A stretch of DNA of 64,000 nt from the NCBI GenBank assembly GCA_020746835.1, contig JAGPNK010000001.1, positions 2,604,001 to 2,668,000 on the forward strand, in the 5' to 3' direction. Each line of letters opens with the position of its first letter. Positions within the stretch are counted from its first letter, which is position 1. This stretch comes from Stachybotrys elegans. Its lineage: Eukaryota > Ascomycota > Sordariomycetes > Hypocreales > Stachybotryaceae. Shown in pieces: positions 33,007 through 45,786 of this stretch. Position numbers and translations under genes: made by a program. The notes under the pieces were generated by a model. The model was not told the DNA's origin and ran no database searches. It saw only the letters and a program-made list of their open reading frames with translations.

Positions 33007-34209
33007 TCAAGCCCTGAAGCGAGAGCTGGCGCGCTCCTGGATCTGCTTCTCCGTGGAAACGTATAGTCGGTCAAGGTAGTCCATGGCCGAGGCATCCTTG
33101 AGGATCTTGGCCACCTGGATGCCTGCCGAGATGAGCTGAAGAATGTTTCGGTCATCCTTCAAGGGCCGGCTCTGGTGCTTGGCCGCATGCCGCATCTCCA
33201 GCGAGTTCTCCAGGATGGTAACAAACTGCTTGATCTGGCCGTTGTACAGCACCCGCGCGGGGATGCGTCGCTTCGTCGCGAGTCTCTTGAGCAGGTAAAC
33301 CCACTCCGTCCACTCTCGGTCCTGAGGTCGCTCAACCGGCCGCATATCTTGCGTCAAGGGTATGGGGAACTGATACTTGGCCACGAAGTCGTAGGCGCAC
33401 TGCGACAGCCGGTCGTTGACTTGGCTGAGCACTGTATCCTGCTCTTGCACATGAAGGTTGGTGGGCAGGTGAGGCAGGTCTCTCTCCTGCATAGCGATGA
33501 CCTCGGGGGGCGGCCGCTGCAGAAACTGATGTGGACCGTCGAATTCGTCTCTGTTGGATGGTCTACGCTGTGGTCGACCTTTGCCGTTGGACTTGTTCTT
33601 GTTGGCCGAGTTGGCAGTGCCCGCACCATTCTCGAGCGAGTAGTCCGAGAGATTCGGCGAGGCGATGATATCGTCGACCGAGTCAGTCGGCGAGTACCTC
33701 CCCTGCGACTCCCAAGATTGGGACTGCTGGGTGTTCTTGTAGGAGCCATAAGCCGGTCCGGAACCGCCATAGGTGCCAGACAAGGGCCTTGGCGCATAGC
33801 TGGGGTTGGCAGAGAAGGCAGCATCTGCCCTTGACATGTGGCCGCCGGCACTGACGGGGACATGGCCCGTCAGGTTATAGGTGCTGGCAGAGAAGCCGTT
33901 GCTATAAGGACGCACGGCAATGTGTCAGCACAAGCGTCGACCAAAAGGGTTTACAGATGGTTGTTGCATGGGGGAGGGAGAGGGAGGGAGAGGGGGGGGG
34001 CTGCTGCCTTACCTTGGGTGAGAATAGAAACCATTGTCAAAGCCCGCGTTAGCGTAAGGCTCAATGTAGCTGCTGTGCCTTGTGTCAGTTCAACAGATAC
34101 CCTGCTAGACATAGCGTAAGAGATGGTAAGCAAGTCCGCACCTGCGAGATGGATTCCAGGGCCCTGCAGTGACGGCAGATGCTCTGTATGCGAGGTCCGG
34201 TTGCGCCAT
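33007..34209 (-). CDS. Conserved-looking protein of unknown function, 342 aa
   Basis: Minus-strand exons 34142-34209, 34013-34078 and 33007-33901 give 342 aa. Both splice junctions keep frame and join into a sensible N terminus (MAQPDLAYRASAVTAGPWNP, then SSYIEPYANAGFDNGFYSHP). The first half is rich in Ser/Tyr/Gly/Asn and probably disordered, with a basic patch KGRPQRRPSNR near the middle. The second half is a compact, charged and probably helical domain: LSQCAYDFVAKYQFPIPLT, EWTEWVYLLKRLATKRRIPAR, LYNGQIKQFVTILENSLE, DDRNILQLISAGIQVAKIL. There is no signal peptide or membrane segment. I do not recognise the family. The motif spacing suggests a protein- or RNA-binding adaptor, but that is only a guess. 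Confidence 0.75.
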
Positions 34210-37200
34210 GTCCTCGGGGATCATAATGCGGTAAAGGTCAAGCACGAGCAGGGAGAGGAGCAGGACTAGGTGAAACCGGTGGTCTGGAGGCCGGGAACCA
34301 TAAGAAGGGTAGAAGAGAGAAGGAAAACGACAAGACCAGAGGAGGGGAGGTCCTTTTGGGTTTCCGGTAGGTCAGCTGGCCGAGTTTGCACGCTTCGGGC
34401 ACTGATCCTTAGATATCGAATCCGCACGAGGTATGGATGATGATTGCACAGAGGGCCACGGTGACGGGGGGCTCCCGACTTTGGTTATTGTCCTTGCCCG
34501 GCTGGGTCTTCCTAACAACGGGTCTAGCGGTGTGGTCCAAACGCCGGGTGACCCGTCCACGGCAGCCAAAGAGCTACTTGGCTTTGTTGGTGAGGCTCCT
34601 TGGTATAAGTGACAAGCGGAGCAGCTAAAAAAGATTGGTGCAGAGGCCTTGTGGTGGCCTGAGTCTGGTCAGCCTCGGTTTGGGATATGTGTTGTGTGAA
34701 ATGCAGGGCTGGTGAGGGTTCCTGGCCGGGTCAGAGGCACGGCGTGGGGACGTTTAAGTATTTTGTCGGCCGGCCTTGGATTTTGAGTTTGGAGGCGGAT
34801 GGAGAGAGAGCGAGGAGGATGGATGGATGGATGGATGCACCAAGGCAGGGAGGTGGGAGGTGGGAGGGGGGTGGAGGGGCCGGGCGACGCCTGGTGGTGA
34901 ACTGGGAGCCAAGAGCCTTTGGGTTGAGGTCACGAACATCAGATGGATCAGCTCTATGATGGGCCTAGGACGAGATGCAGGGACCAGCAGAGGAGCAAGA
35001 CAGCTAGGTTTTTTCGGCAAGATGGGCAAGAATATTTGCCTCATGGCGTGGACCAGCGTGAATGGGATCCTGCAAGCGAGGAGGACGACGAGGAGGAGGA
35101 GGACGAGGACGCGAGGCAGTCCGCGGTCAACCCGAGTGCGCGGCCACGGGGCTGCTCGCCTCCCGCAAATCCGGGGCTGTCGAAGACAAGTGATGGATGA
35201 CACGACACGACAGGCTCACGATCTCTCATGTGGGAGGGGGCATGGGCAACGATCGACAGCGTTGTCGTGATGCGACAACCCGCAGCCTTAGCTGGTGTGG
35301 CAGGGTCGTTCCAGGACTACCCCAGATGTCGTGCGTCTCGACAGTTGCGACTTGATGGCCAGTCTGGGTCCCTCGCTCCGCCTGGTCGGGGGGACTGGGC
35401 AGCGCCGGCCAAGATCAAAGGGCAGCCCGTATTGGTGAGGCCGTGGGACGTTGGGGAATTGGGGGAGCATTGGGCTTCGGTGGTTTCCGCCCAATTCAGG
35501 GACGCACGTTGATAGGACGGTATCAGGAAGGGCGTGAGCCTTGGAGCAGGGAAGCTCCCAGCAGACCGACAAGCGGTCTGTGGAGATGTCGACGACTGAG
35601 GGTCGGGCACCAAAAAGGCGTCCTTTTGGCAAGTCGATAGTAGCCATTGACGCCAACGAGGACCCAATGCCGCCAGGTTGGATTGCTGCCCTGCCCTGCC
35701 CTGGCTGGCCCCCGTTTCTTTGGAACCCAGTCGACTGGATGGCTGTCGATTGACGGCATCATATCATCATCCTCTTCTAGAACCGTGCCGACAAAGGCGC
35801 TTGGTGGTTGTCAAAACGAACATGGAACAGCCGCCTGAAGCTGATTGCCTGATCAGGTTCCCCGAGCTTGTAGACCAGGGGTGTCTCGTCGTCCCACTAA
35901 TAGGGACCGATCCGAATCAGGATTTCTCATATAATTTCTTTCTGACTAGTGATTAGGTGATTAGATTATCTCGGCCTGGGTTTCCGGGGTCTTCTTTTTC
36001 TCAATTGCTTTTCTTTTCTTTTCTTTTCCTTTCGATTCGTGTCCTTCTGTGTATGCCTGATGATCTGTCTTCGATCGAGGCTTGCATTGGGCAGAGGCAG
36101 AGGAGTGATACCCACATCACATCACATCACCGGCCACTTTGCTTTGTTCCATCTCGGTGTGGAATGGTGCACAGCGCCGGCATGTCATCTGCTTGACTTG
36201 TTGGGCTGCGAAGTGATTCCGCAATCGAAACCTGGCCGATGCACGCCGGGGTAGCAGTGGCAAATTTGACAGCGTTGCGATGGCATCGTCGGGCTCCAGC
36301 TGTGAACGAAAGCACATCGGCAGCTATGGGCCCGAGGCGTTCGTCCGGTAGCTCAAAACGTTGAATCCTACCCTCCCTTTTGATGGTGATCTGCCCTCTT
36401 TTGGCCGAGTGATGTAATACTTCCGTGGTCGCGGGTTCCATCCGAGGAAAGCCGCTGATACAGAACCCGTGCAAGGCACAGCCCACTCGGCTTCTGGCGG
36501 CATGGCGTTGAAGGCCTTAGATGTTCTGCTGACGAACTTATTGCTTCACCACGCTATGCAATGTCGTGGCAGCTAATCTTGAGGACGCGTGGGAGAGTTC
36601 GACGTGGCACCTCATGATCGTCTGGGCCGCAGGCAATGACTGAGACAACCACTCAAGGTTCAAAGCCTAAATTGCCTGGTCGCAGCCTTATGCATAATCC
36701 CCGCGTCCTCGACAAGATGACCCGAGATCTGAGACAACTCATTCGCCATTCATGCTGCGAGTCATAGGTGTCTGTCTCGGCTTGGCTACAGGGTAAGTCC
36801 TCCGATTGAAATTCCCAGTCCAACGAGGTGACAGAACTGGCCTGATTACCGACGGACGTTGAGACTCTGAATGTGGGATTTTCGAGTCAATGGTTCCCAT
36901 GAGCAGGGAAGCTTCGGTAACTTGGTGTTTCCTGGCGAATTGATGCCGTTTGTGGGAATATCCTTCAGAGTCCCCTACCAACACTAATAGAAGCGCATCC
37001 CCGTACAAAGTGAAATGCGCCTGTGCTTGGCAATCCAAGGCGTAACAGTTGCGCAAAAGAGCCGCGCCCAAGAAAGATACGCACCAGCCATCTCTCCGAT
37101 GGGACCAGAGGTGTTGTCCGGTTGTTTCTTCCAGTTGTTTCTTCCAGTGGGAGGGAATAACAAATCGGTCACCAGTCCCCATCAAGGCTCTTCTGGTCAA

Positions 37201-37706
37201 CGGGTATGTTTTCTCTTATCCTTTTTTCTCTCCCCCTCTCTCTCTCTCTCTCCCAACCACAAAGCCAAACTACAGCCTTTGAGGCCACTCAACCAGTGGC
37301 CAACATGGTAATCGGGAAGCCGTGCAAGCAATTCCGATATTTGCGATTGTGCCGTCCATGGACTCGTTTCTGCGGCCGCGTGACTTCATCAGACGCTACA
37401 AGCATTGTCCTGGATGGAGCAATGAAACAATGAACTGGGCTAAAATTGGCTAGACCGAGAGCCAACGCCAGGGGTCGTAGGAGAGCGGCTCGTTTCATTG
37501 GTCCAAGTATATGCACGATTCGTCTAACTCGAGGACCGGAGGAATCGCTCTGTGTGTGTGATGACCTTGAAGAAGCCATCTCGCGGCGCAGTGCACCGGC
37601 CGAGCCATATCATCATGAATGTTCCCCTGGTCCGCACCGCATCATCAACGGATTTTCAGAGCTGGCCGATCCCAAGCGGCGGCTTTCCATCGACTCAAAT
37701 CGCTTC
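34210..37706. other. 3.5-kb divergent intergenic region
   Basis: It separates the minus-strand unknown protein from the plus-strand Zn2Cys6 regulator. A (GGAT)5 microsatellite lies at 34817-34836 and a CT microsatellite at about 37231-37250. Several ORFs (for example 36739-37200, minus, 153 codons) lack domains and codon bias. No gene is called. Confidence 0.45.
34817..34836 (+). repeat. (GGAT)5 microsatellite
   Basis: Five perfect GGAT units in non-coding sequence. Confidence 0.9.
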
Positions 37707-39473
37707 ATGACAGTGTGCATGGTGGCTTTGGTGATGAGCATGGCTCAACAGAAGGAGCGTCAGAGAAAGTTCCACCGGCGGAGCAAGAATGGGTGTCAAG
37801 CGTGCAAGAAAAGACACGTGAGATGCGACGAAAGACAGCCACTCTGGTATGTTGGCACGCCCCGCGGGACTCTCCCGAGCGTTCTCAGCCTCGCGCATAC
37901 AGATCGGAATTTGCCTCATGGGAGCCATTCGCTAATGCAGCTGGCGACAGCACACACTGCCTCCAATCTGGAGCGGAGTGCAACTACCCGCCCACCAGCC
38001 GAGCGCAGCCAGACCAGTCGACTTCCGCAAGCGAAGGGCAGCTGGCCTTGGTCGCACCAACCAACCCGAGCTGCGCATTGAGCGACTACGTCGGCGGATC
38101 ATTTGATGCCTTACCGGCAGCATCAAAGCGGCTGCTTCAGCATTGTGAGTTTATCCCACCGGGCGGTACTCCGGACTAGATGTCTGACGAGGCGCGACAA
38201 GTTTCCTTATATGCGATCCAAGGGCAGAAGCCGGTTGCTCGCCGGTTGGAATCCACCGCGTAAGTGGTCCGCGGTTATGCCATGGGAACCAGTGAGCGAG
38301 CGAGCGAGCGATACTGACTACCCGCCAGCATCCAGAGGGCCTTTGAGAATCCCGGGTATATGCACATGTGCTTGATGCTCTCTGCCTGCCAATGGGCCTG
38401 GGTAACTGGTTCCATGGACGCAGTCAGGATACCCTTCCTACACCACAAGGCCGCGACCTACCAATTCGTCCGACAACAGCTTCAGTCTCACGAAACAGCC
38501 CAAGGGGGTGATACCATGCTGGCGATATCAGCTCTGGCGCTGACAGAGGTATTAATCAACCCGTAGCCGAATCCGCAGGAGACTAACCATGCCAAGGGCG
38601 CGGTTGGAGAGCTGAATGCTTCATCAAAGCATCTCCAGGGTATACGTATGGCTACCCAAGGGGGTTATGTTGGGCAGGCGAGCTCCCTGCCACAGCGCAT
38701 GCTGAAGATGTAAGTCGTTGACAGCACACCACATGTGGCTAGTCAGTATGTAACCCTCTGCCAGGATCGGAAACGGCTTGCGGACGGGAAGGTCGGCTAA
38801 GCTGGTCAATGTACCCGACTACCAACCCACCTTCATGGCGTTGCTGTTCGCTTCCATCTGGGACGTGACTACACTGCCACCCCGGGAAGCGCCCAGGTAC
38901 GGTTGGTGGGAGGAATCAGACACACAAGCAGCCCGGCTCTGGCAAAACTACACCAAGGACTTGAATCTCAACTACGAGATCTCGAGGGGGTTTGGATCGA
39001 CGGATTACATACCGCAAATCCTCAACGGCGACCCCCGCAGTAGCCGCACCAGCTTCATAGCGACCTTCTTTTATCTCTGCTCCGAGATGGGCCACCAGCA
39101 TCTCGACGTAGTGCTGATCGACTGGCTATTGGAGCAGCTCATTGACGATGTCAAGATGGGGGAAGATCAGATGGCATCATCCACCTGGAGCCAGCCTCTC
39201 TGGCTATGGTGTGTCATGTTCGGGGCTGCCATCGCCAGCCTCGGCAGACCAACCAACACGACAGAGGAGCGGCAGCTGCAAAAGTGGAAGGACGTGTATG
39301 ACGAGAAGATACGGTTGCTCAACCACCTATTGGGATTTGACAGCTGGCACTCTGCCAAAGCCTTGATGGCCGCAATTGCCGGTCCAGCTGACGAGGATGT
39401 TGACCTAGGCCTGCAGCAGCTCTGGGACAAGGCTGTCAATGGCGACAGCAATGCAACACTGGGGCGGTCGTGA
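37707..39473 (+). CDS. Zn2Cys6 transcription factor (DUF3468 / fungal_trans_2 type)
   Basis: Six exons: 37707-37846, 37951-38144, 38202-38259, 38329-38548, 38597-38709 and 38765-39473, giving about 477 aa. The first intron splits the zinc cluster. After splicing it reads CQACKKRHVRC, six residues, C-T-H-C, six residues, C-N-Y, a perfect C-x2-C-x6-C-x6-C-x2-C-x6-C preceded by basic residues. The rest follows the short-regulator architecture: FSLYAIQGQKPVARRLES, RAFENPGYMHMCLMLSACQW, ISALALTE and SKHLQGI resemble the helical effector domain of this class. The start is not certain; in-frame ATGs at 37707, 37719, 37734 and 37740 all precede the cluster. Intron 3 contains a short GAGC repeat. Targets are unknown. 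Confidence 0.8.
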
Positions 39474-41312
39474 TAAGAATGCCAGCGTAGTAATACATAA
39501 TACCGTGACATTGAGAACGAGACCGGCCTGGTGCCTGCGGGTGCCCGTAAGCTGCGCCCAATCATGGAAGCCAGCCGTCAAGACGTCACTGCGAATGTTA
39601 TGCGGTTGAGGTGGTGGAGCTCGCATATGAGCGACAGCACCATTATTGAGTTGCAACCTTCTGATTTCTCAATTGGTACAGGAGTACGGGCCCTCGGGCC
39701 ACCCGAGAAAAGAGTGCGTACCTGTAGAAACGAAAATTAAGGAAGGAAAAAAAAAGAGAAAAATACAAGGACAGAACAGCACGTGTATGTACAAGTTCTC
39801 GTGGAGTCTTCTTGGTCCCTGCCATTCCTGACGATTGGCGAGTCACGTGTGGCTCTTGCTTCTGGAGCTTTAATGGAAGGATGGAACGAAAGAAGGAACG
39901 AAGGCTTCGATGACCCAGATCCTCGCTCACTCCACTCCACTTGCCCGACCAAGAGAAGAGGGAGAGACACTGACCAGGCACCAAGGCGGCTGCGACCTAC
40001 CTCGAGTTATCTCTCGGACCTCATTCATCTTGTACATACATCATGCACGACACGACAACAGCAACCAGACCGCCTCTCGAGACCTTTCGCGCTTGCGGAA
40101 CTATCTGTGTCACACGCACGATAGGATGCCGGTGCGGCACATACCCCGCTTCACGAGTTGAGCATTTTATGCACCCAGGAAGGAGTCGATTGTTGGCTTG
40201 GCGCCAGCGTGTCTCGAGGCTCCATTCGAATTCGAATGGCTGCATGCCATGTCGACAGGGTCATCAACTCCCGAAAGTGCATGCGCGCGGCTAGTCCAGA
40301 CCACGTCTGCGTGATGGGGTGATGGGGAAGAGGGCACAGATGATGGGACGGCAAAAGCGAGGCCGGTTTGGGTGTTGTGGTCCGACCAAGCTTCCACTGG
40401 ACGACAGGATCGCAAATTGAAGCATCGTGTCCAGGTCAAGGCGCTTGTGGCCGTCGAGTCTAGCGACCTGCTCCACGGCCAGATTCCGAAGGCCCTCCCG
40501 CATGGCAGAAGCAACTACCGAAATGACCACCTCACCACCTCACCACCTCCTTTTCGTCTCTTCATCCTGCAGTCTGCAGAGTCAGTCACATCTGGTGGTG
40601 GGGCGCCAGTGCCAGCAAATTCTCTCACCCCGGCCTCCGACATGCCTCTCTTGCACCTAGCGACATGCATTGCTGTGTTGTCCTGCAACCATCAACCCTC
40701 GACTTCTCACTCTCACTGGCCACGGGCGGCATTAATAGGACACGGTCATATCCAGCTCCCCACTTCGAACACGACCAAACCAAGGCAGTCGGCCAGCGCG
40801 CAGGGCCAACGACCAGCACCCCCCTGCAAGGGTGAGCCACTACCATCAATCACAGACCGCCAGCACACATCTGCGGCCAGTGTGACGGCCAGTGACGACC
40901 TCGCTGGTCGCACTGAATTGGAGGAAACCGCGTCATTTCGAGACCCTGGGGTGGGGTGTCTTCCTTTGCCCAGCCCCTGCCTTCTTGCTCACCACAACAT
41001 AAATGCCCGTCGCCCCCCATCGTAGCCCAACTTTGTTTCTTCTTCCTTGTTATTCCAGCCCAACATTCCTACCCAATCTCACTTTTGCCTCCCACATAGC
41101 TAACGCCTTGTTGCCTATTCCACCGCGACACTCCTGCTCTTGTCTTTTTTTGACCCAACCCACACGGAGTCTCATCTTTCGAACCAAGGAATCCACAGAT
41201 CAGCATCACGACACTGACGTCGGCATCATTCCACTGGCCTCACTTTAGAGTCAACTCAGTTGCTCTGGACCCAAAGAGTTTGATTAGCTCTCATATCCAT
41301 CCGGATACCTCT
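39474..41312. other. Intergenic region upstream of the C2H2 regulator
   Basis: No gene is seen. The right third (about 40980-41300) is CT-rich, as expected for a promoter and leader. The ORF at 40372-41025 is Ser/Pro/His-rich without domains and is rejected. Confidence 0.45.
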
Positions 41313-44153
41313 ATGCCACACACCATGGTCGTATCACACCAGGCCAAAATGCCCGGTTACAACAACACAGTTGACCTCGATGAGGTTCACTCGCTGTCCA
41401 GGTACTGTCTTTCCTTTATTCTCTCCAGGACCTCGTGTCTTTGTCTGTGCTACACAATTCCTGTATTGCTTCTGTGCGTTCCTGTACTACCTGTCAGTCT
41501 GTCTTGCATCCCTGGATTCATACTTCGAGAGGACCCCATCTGGACCGGATTCAAAGGACCGTATCATGGAGCCACCATCGCCAGGACCACACTTGTCTGA
41601 GCCGGACAAGCCAAAACTATAATTATTCATTGAAGCCTCTCGGCTACATGGTAACTATAACCCAACCTCGTCTATTGAGAAGAAGAAGCAGATTTTCCCA
41701 AGGAGTGGTATCGCATCCGTATGGACTTTTCGACCCGGAATTATTCAGAAAGGCAACCAAGGACACCTGGATTTCAGTCGATTCCCCATGGCCACTGGTT
41801 TGTAGAGGCATGGCTCCCATGTTATTCGCCATCTGCTTGCAGTGGTGCAATACTTGGACAGCTTCAGGACGTCAGTCCTTGCAATTTAATTCAATTGCAC
41901 TCGCAGCCGCGAACTGGTTACCGTACAACTGGACCGAGGATTCTCTATTGTTACCGCGAAGGCCTTTTTTCTCTCCAATCGGCACACCCAAGGACTGGAT
42001 AACTTGTTTTTGCTTATTCACCTCGACCCTGGATATTTACGCCTATGGATTACAACCAACTTCAACTGTGCTGGATCCACTGGACACGACATGACACGTA
42101 CCTCTTAATATCGACACCTCGCTTAGTTGCTTTTTGCCTCACGACCCATTGGCCTATGGAATTATCGACAAACAGTCAACATGTAGACACCAAGCCTGAT
42201 CCTCAGCTTTCGACCTTGCCGACGCTTATATCTGGACTTGGACTGGGACGTGCAAGAACTGTCAGAAACAAATCGACACACGTCTCCTGCTGGTCTGTGA
42301 CGAACTTACCCCCCGCTCAGTCGAACGCCTAACTAATACCGATACAGGTGCATAGTTGTTCCACGCTGTTGACTCTCTCCTTTGTCGCATCATCTTCTTG
42401 TTTCTTTATAGGCAGTGGTGAACAGAACACTAATACTCCCCAGCGATTACAGCTACACACAGTCCGCACTGGTCTCCAACCCGTCTGGAATCTTTTCTTT
42501 CCCTCAAACAGAACCATCGACGGACCTGAGCGGTTCGTCATGGGGCGCAGCAGCAGAAGGTGCACAGAACTTTCAAGAATTCCCAGACCATGGATCTGTC
42601 CACTCCGGAGAGCCCGAGGAATTCCTGTTCACATCTGGCCAAACCACCCCTAGAGGATCACGATTGCTGGAGCAATCCCAGGCCGCCGAGGCCAACTGGA
42701 GCAACCCATCTCGATCAGTACCTCCGATGTCAGCTGGGGGACAAGCCATGTCCCGAGCCAACTCGGCCAGGTCCAGCGGTTCGTCGCTGTCACAGTCATC
42801 ACACATGTCCAACATGGACGTCAGAGGTAATGCTTCCACTTTCAGGAACGGACCCCAGGCCACTCAGTCCATTGTCGGAATAGACACATGCCTTGTGCTG
42901 GAATCGGATGCCAACGCCACTGCATCTCAGATGTACTGGCCTGGCTACCCCCTCGACCTGAGCTTGAACACCGACAGTGCTACCTTTGCCATGCCTGAAC
43001 TCAGCCCTCTTCACGTGGTTCCCGCTCAGATGCAGCTGGGACCTGACGCCAGTCTCCCTGACACCTCATCTCCTGGCTCCTGGGAGTGCTTCTCCAGCTC
43101 CATCTCGCGAACCTCTTCGCCTGCTACCATTGACGATGCCTGGCTGTCTGGCCCCCTGAGCCCCCACTCCTCTCCTGAAATCCAGTGCCAATCACCCAGG
43201 TATGTCGATGCAACCCTCCGCATCAGCGCAACACATTCTTACCAAACCGAACCCATCAGCTCCGATCGCAAAGTCCCTGTTCTGTCCGAGGACTTGACTG
43301 GCAAGCCACTGCCACAGCTTGACGACACACTGAGCCTCGCCCCCTCCTTCACTACCCGCCGCCAGACGACCGATGGCGAGTCTGCAAGAGACCACGCTCT
43401 ATACAAGAACGCTGTCACCCAAGCTGATGGCCTGTTCCACTGCCCCTGGGAGGGTCAGCCCATGTGCAACCACAAGCCCGAGAAGCTTAAGTGCAACTAC
43501 GAGTAAGTCCAAGGTCCTGCACCTGGTCATTGCCGCCCGGTCTAACACTTGGTAGCAAATTTGTCGACTCTCACCTCAAGCCCTACCGCTGCAAGGACCG
43601 ACAATGCGAGGGAGCTCGCTTTTCTTCTACCGCCTGCCTTCTCCGTCACGAGCGTGAGGCTCACGGCCTGCATGGCCATGGCGAGAAGCCTTTCCTCTGC
43701 GTCTACGAGGGCTGCGAGCGTGCTGTCCCCGGAAACGGCTTCCCTCGCCAGTGGAACCTGCGTGACCACATGAAGCGAGTTCACAACGATGTTGGCAGCG
43801 CTAGCGGATCACCCCCCCTGACCTCCGCTCAGCCATCCAAGGGCCGCAAGAGAAAGACGGAGGCCCCCGAGCCTCAGGCTGCCCCCAGCCGAAAGTCTTC
43901 GGTCAAGTCTGTCTCTGCTCCTGAGCCCAAGCAGGCTGCTGTCAAGCCTCTCCTTGAGCAGTGGCTTGACCACCGTAAGGCTGTCGAGGATATTATGAAC
44001 GCACTCGTTAAGCCTGAGGATGTCCGCAACATCCAGCAGATTGACGAGGTGCAGCGACACCTCACCGCCATGGCCAAGATGACCATGACCATTTCCCCCA
44101 AGCCCGAGGAACTTCTCGTTTCCGGCCACAGGGGCTACAACTCGACTGGCTGA
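41313..44153 (+). CDS. C2H2 zinc-finger transcription factor
   Basis: Exons 41313-41401, 42444-43502 and 43556-44153 give about 581 aa. Exon 1 can start at 41313 or 41325 (caccATGg). The 1042-nt first intron is inferred: donor AG|GTACTG, acceptor after ACTAATACTCCCCAG, joining VHSLS to SDYSYTQSA in frame. The middle is Ser/Pro-rich and disordered. The zinc-finger block begins FHCPWEG and continues CNYDKFVDSHLKPYRC across intron 2. It includes a C-x4-C-x13-H-x4-H finger (YRCKDRQC to HEREAH) and a C-x4-C-x17-H-x4-H finger (FLCVYEGC to HMKRVH). A basic KGRKRKTE nuclear localisation signal follows. The C terminus is helical. I recognise the finger block as a Sordariomycete C2H2 type but not a named gene. 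A nuclear regulator is very likely. Confidence 0.82.
41402..42443 (+). other. Inferred 1042-nt first intron of the C2H2 gene
   Basis: It is about ten to twenty times longer than the other introns here. It contains a 219-codon ORF (41435-42094) without domain features. Alternative splicing or an extra small exon cannot be excluded; a strong TTTCTTTATAG acceptor at 42411 does not give the correct frame with exon 1. Confidence 0.45.
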
Positions 44154-44160
44154 ATGAATG

Positions 44161-44223
44161 GTAAGCTATTGTCCTTTCACCCACCGCCCTGACTGTAACA
44201 TTGTTCTGACATATCATTTGCAG
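44161..44223 (+). other. Probable 3'UTR intron of the C2H2 gene
   Basis: Seven bases after the stop codon there is GTAAGC, and 63 nt later CATTTGCAG. Both ends fit the introns of this genome. Splicing would not affect the protein. Confidence 0.6.
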
Positions 44224-45786
44224 ATACGGTCTATCTGCTACAGGGACGACATGTTTCGCAATTTAATTAGTGGTGCATAAGCACGGCAAGCAAGAGCTCA
44301 CGCAGATCGGTTCTGGGTCTTCCTACAATTCATGCTGTTGTTCAAAACTAGCATTGATACTCGCGAGCTACAAGTCTCGATGAGGGGAACTCTCCATGAT
44401 GGACAGTCGAGCCACACCCATATGACACCACATATGGATGCCATGGGGGCATATGAGGGGTCACGCCACCCATGAGCCTTTATTAAAGGCCTGGGTGTAT
44501 GACTCCCGGCTTCACGCCAGCCTTTGGAGGCTAGCAAGAATCAGGGCCGAGTGAGGTCAAGAAGAGGATATCGCCGAGGGCGAGGCCGCAGGAGGCCAAG
44601 TATACAAAGGGGTGGATTACTACGGCGTAGCAGATAGAGACCATCTTTTACAATTTACTGTGTGTTTATTTTTGCATCTTTGTTTCCAGAATCAGACCCG
44701 GGTCCCGACCAAGACGCCTCGATCTCGGCACGCTACCTGTGCCTTGAGTAAACACAGGCTGACGCACAGTACGTAGACGTATCGAGTTGACCATAGGCCC
44801 CCTGACTACATACGCCTGCTTTTGTTGCCACTGCCGCTGGCTTCTGAGACCGCCTCATCGTTCTGTGGCTGGCTGGTGGGTGAACTCCGTGAACTCAGTC
44901 GCTCTGACGATCCCTTTACTATCTGACTCTGTTCTGGGCGTGTGGACAACAGGGCAACGATGGCTGTTTCTAGGCTGTTGTCCTTTCTAGCCCCCTCCCG
45001 CCCCCATCTCTGCGCACACCTGCTCTATCATACTCAAGTGGATTGGGACGCTGTGACACGCGGATATGATGCAACCCTGTAGTATCTTCCAGCCTTTATA
45101 GCGTGTTCTTTCAATCTCTCTTTGTCCTCTACTTTCGGTGACTGAGAAGGATGTAGTGGAGCGGCGAAACTGGTAGCTGTTGGGCACCAAGGTCGGGTAT
45201 TTGTCCCAGTCGCAACAGGCTGAGCCAACGCCCGATCCCATCAATTGGACCATTCTTTTTACCTGGTAGATCGATAGGCGGTCTGTCACTACTCATCCGC
45301 AATTCCAAACATGAAGTTCACTTGTCTCGCTGTTCGCGACTTACTACCCCCGGGCTGATTAGAATCGTGACTGACAGATGGCCTCTGTTTGATTGAGCAA
45401 ATTGTAACTGCCAGGAGTAGGTGAATGCTGGGAGGATTAGATGTAGGCAATGCCATCTATAGGCGTTATTTTCAAGCCCATCTTTCGGTTACTCCATTAT
45501 CACCTTGCCTAGGCCTGTCATTGCCAGGCTTTCCAACTCGTCCAACGCAGTAAATCCACCAAGTCAGCAAGCAAGGGCATACTTACTTGATGCAAGGCTG
45601 ACGGTACCATTGCACAATCGTGCACTACTAAAGCCCTTGAGGCAGGGATAGTGAAGAATTCGCATGAGTAGATCCCTGTTCAACGCGTGAATAATTCTTA
45701 CAGATTCGCCATCTATGCGACGAGCCGTCATGGCTCAGTATGAGTACATGTAAATATAGCCTCCCCAGCCCTTTCGCTTCCCGATA
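44224..45786. other. Convergent intergenic region
   Basis: It holds the 3' flank of the C2H2 gene and of mL43 (minus). No gene is seen. A TGTAAATA word at about 45749 is on the strand opposite to mL43 and so is not a PUF site in its mRNA. Confidence 0.45.

Noticed and set aside
36739..37200. 153-codon minus-strand ORF in a gap
   Set aside because: No domain, no signal peptide and no codon bias; the region also has open frames on the other strand.
41435..42094. 219-codon ORF inside the inferred intron of the C2H2 gene
   Set aside because: No recognisable domain, and another frame is equally open; its codon use is not like that of the surrounding genes.
45749..45756. TGTAAATA as a possible PUF site in mL43
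   Set aside because: The site is on the strand opposite to the mL43 transcript.
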